Of a stretch of DNA of 7,583 nucleotides, positions 7,241-7,583 are shown piece by piece. Both the position numbers and the translations under genes were made by a program. The first letter of the stretch is position 1, and each line of letters opens with the position of its first letter. The DNA comes from Planctomycetaceae bacterium (lineage in GTDB: Bacteria; Planctomycetota; Planctomycetia; Pirellulales; UBA1268): assembly GCA_030616935.1 (NCBI GenBank), contig JAUWWJ010000070.1, positions 1 through 7,583 of the forward strand, given 5' to 3'. Under the pieces are notes generated by a model. The model did no database searches, was not told the DNA's origin, and saw only the letters and a list, made by a program, of their open reading frames with translations.

Positions 7241-7582
7241 CTACTTTCCATAAACATATTGAGGTAACCACAGGACGAGATATTGTCCGAAGCAAAAAAC
7301 AAGAGCAAGTCCAATGAGCTGAATGATGACAAAAGGAACGACACCCTTATAAATGTCAATAAGTTTGACTTCCTGCGGCGCAACACTCTTGAGATAGAAA
7401 ATTGCAAACCCGACTGGTGGGGTGAGAAAAGAGGTCTGAAGACAGACTGCCATTAAAACGCAGAACCAAATAGTATTTGCAAGCGTTCGTGCAGCCAAAA
7501 AACTTTCATGCCGTTCATACAGGGCTGGGTCGACGAATTGAAAATCTGCTTTACCAATAGTCGCGAGAACAAGTGGGAGGAC
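7241..7582 (-). CDS. dctM: TRAP-type transporter large permease (DctM family), partial, C-terminal end
   Basis: The frame enters from the right edge, reads leftward and ends at a TAG (7243-7241), giving 113 residues of a C-terminus. The segment LQTSFLTPPVGFAIFYLKSVAP, followed by DIYKGVVPFVIIQLIGLAL and a final WLPQYVYG, is the characteristic end of DctM large permease subunits. These form the sodium-coupled membrane channel of tripartite ATP-independent periplasmic transporters, with a DctP binding protein and DctQ small subunit, and commonly import carboxylates or related organic acids. The true start is beyond the window; the TTG at 7498 is internal. The usual asparagine before LQTSFLTPP is cysteine here. 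The DctQ and DctP genes, if present, would lie to the right. The gap to the convergent MFS gene is only 23 bases, with no clear terminator. Substrate cannot be inferred from this fragment. Confidence 0.9.
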   Translation of the reverse strand, partial: VLPLVLATIGKADFQFVDPALYERHESFLAARTLANTIWFCVLMAVCLQTSFLTPPVGFAIFYLKSVAPQEVKLIDIYKGVVPFVIIQLIGLALVFCFGQYLVLWLPQYVYGK

Positions 7583-7583
7583 A

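Overview
The window looks like a piece of a Planctomycetota (or closely related PVC-group) chromosome of moderate GC content. The main evidence is a gene pair typical of that group: a large secreted protein with PSCyt1, DUF1549 (PSCyt2), LamG and DUF1553 (PSD1) domains, followed directly by a DUF1501 protein. This lineage call rests on domain architecture, not on a ribosomal or other marker gene.

Layout from left to right. (1) Positions 1-588, minus strand: the N-terminal 196 residues of a secreted esterase-like protein with two canonical EF-hands ahead of an alpha/beta-hydrolase domain. It runs off the left edge. (2) 589-883: a divergent intergenic region with a stem-loop and a pair of ACTAGT hexamers, but no promoter I would defend. 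(3) 884-4225, plus strand: the PSCyt1/DUF1549/LamG/DUF1553 reading frame, broken by a single in-frame TAA at 1865-1867. Homology continues in the same frame on both sides with no missing residues. The locus is therefore a very young nonsense pseudogene, a sequencing error, or a read-through gene. (4) 4222-5664, plus strand: an intact DUF1501 protein whose GTG start overlaps the previous stop (GTGA). (5) 5665-5993: a gap without a recognisable gene. (6) 5994-7217, plus strand: a 12-helix-type major facilitator superfamily transporter. (7) 7241-7582, minus strand: the C-terminal 113 residues of a TRAP-type DctM large permease, convergent with the MFS gene across a 23-base gap.

The DUF1549/DUF1553 protein and the DUF1501 protein are almost certainly one transcription unit. 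Their families are heavily expanded in planctomycetes and are often associated with breakdown of complex organic matter, but their biochemical reaction is not established. The flanking secreted esterase and two solute transporters fit a heterotroph that takes up small organic molecules. No direct functional link between these genes can be shown from sequence alone. I found no mobile element, CRISPR array, tRNA, rRNA or evident novel defence system. The most noteworthy signal is the lone in-frame stop codon in an otherwise undamaged gene.
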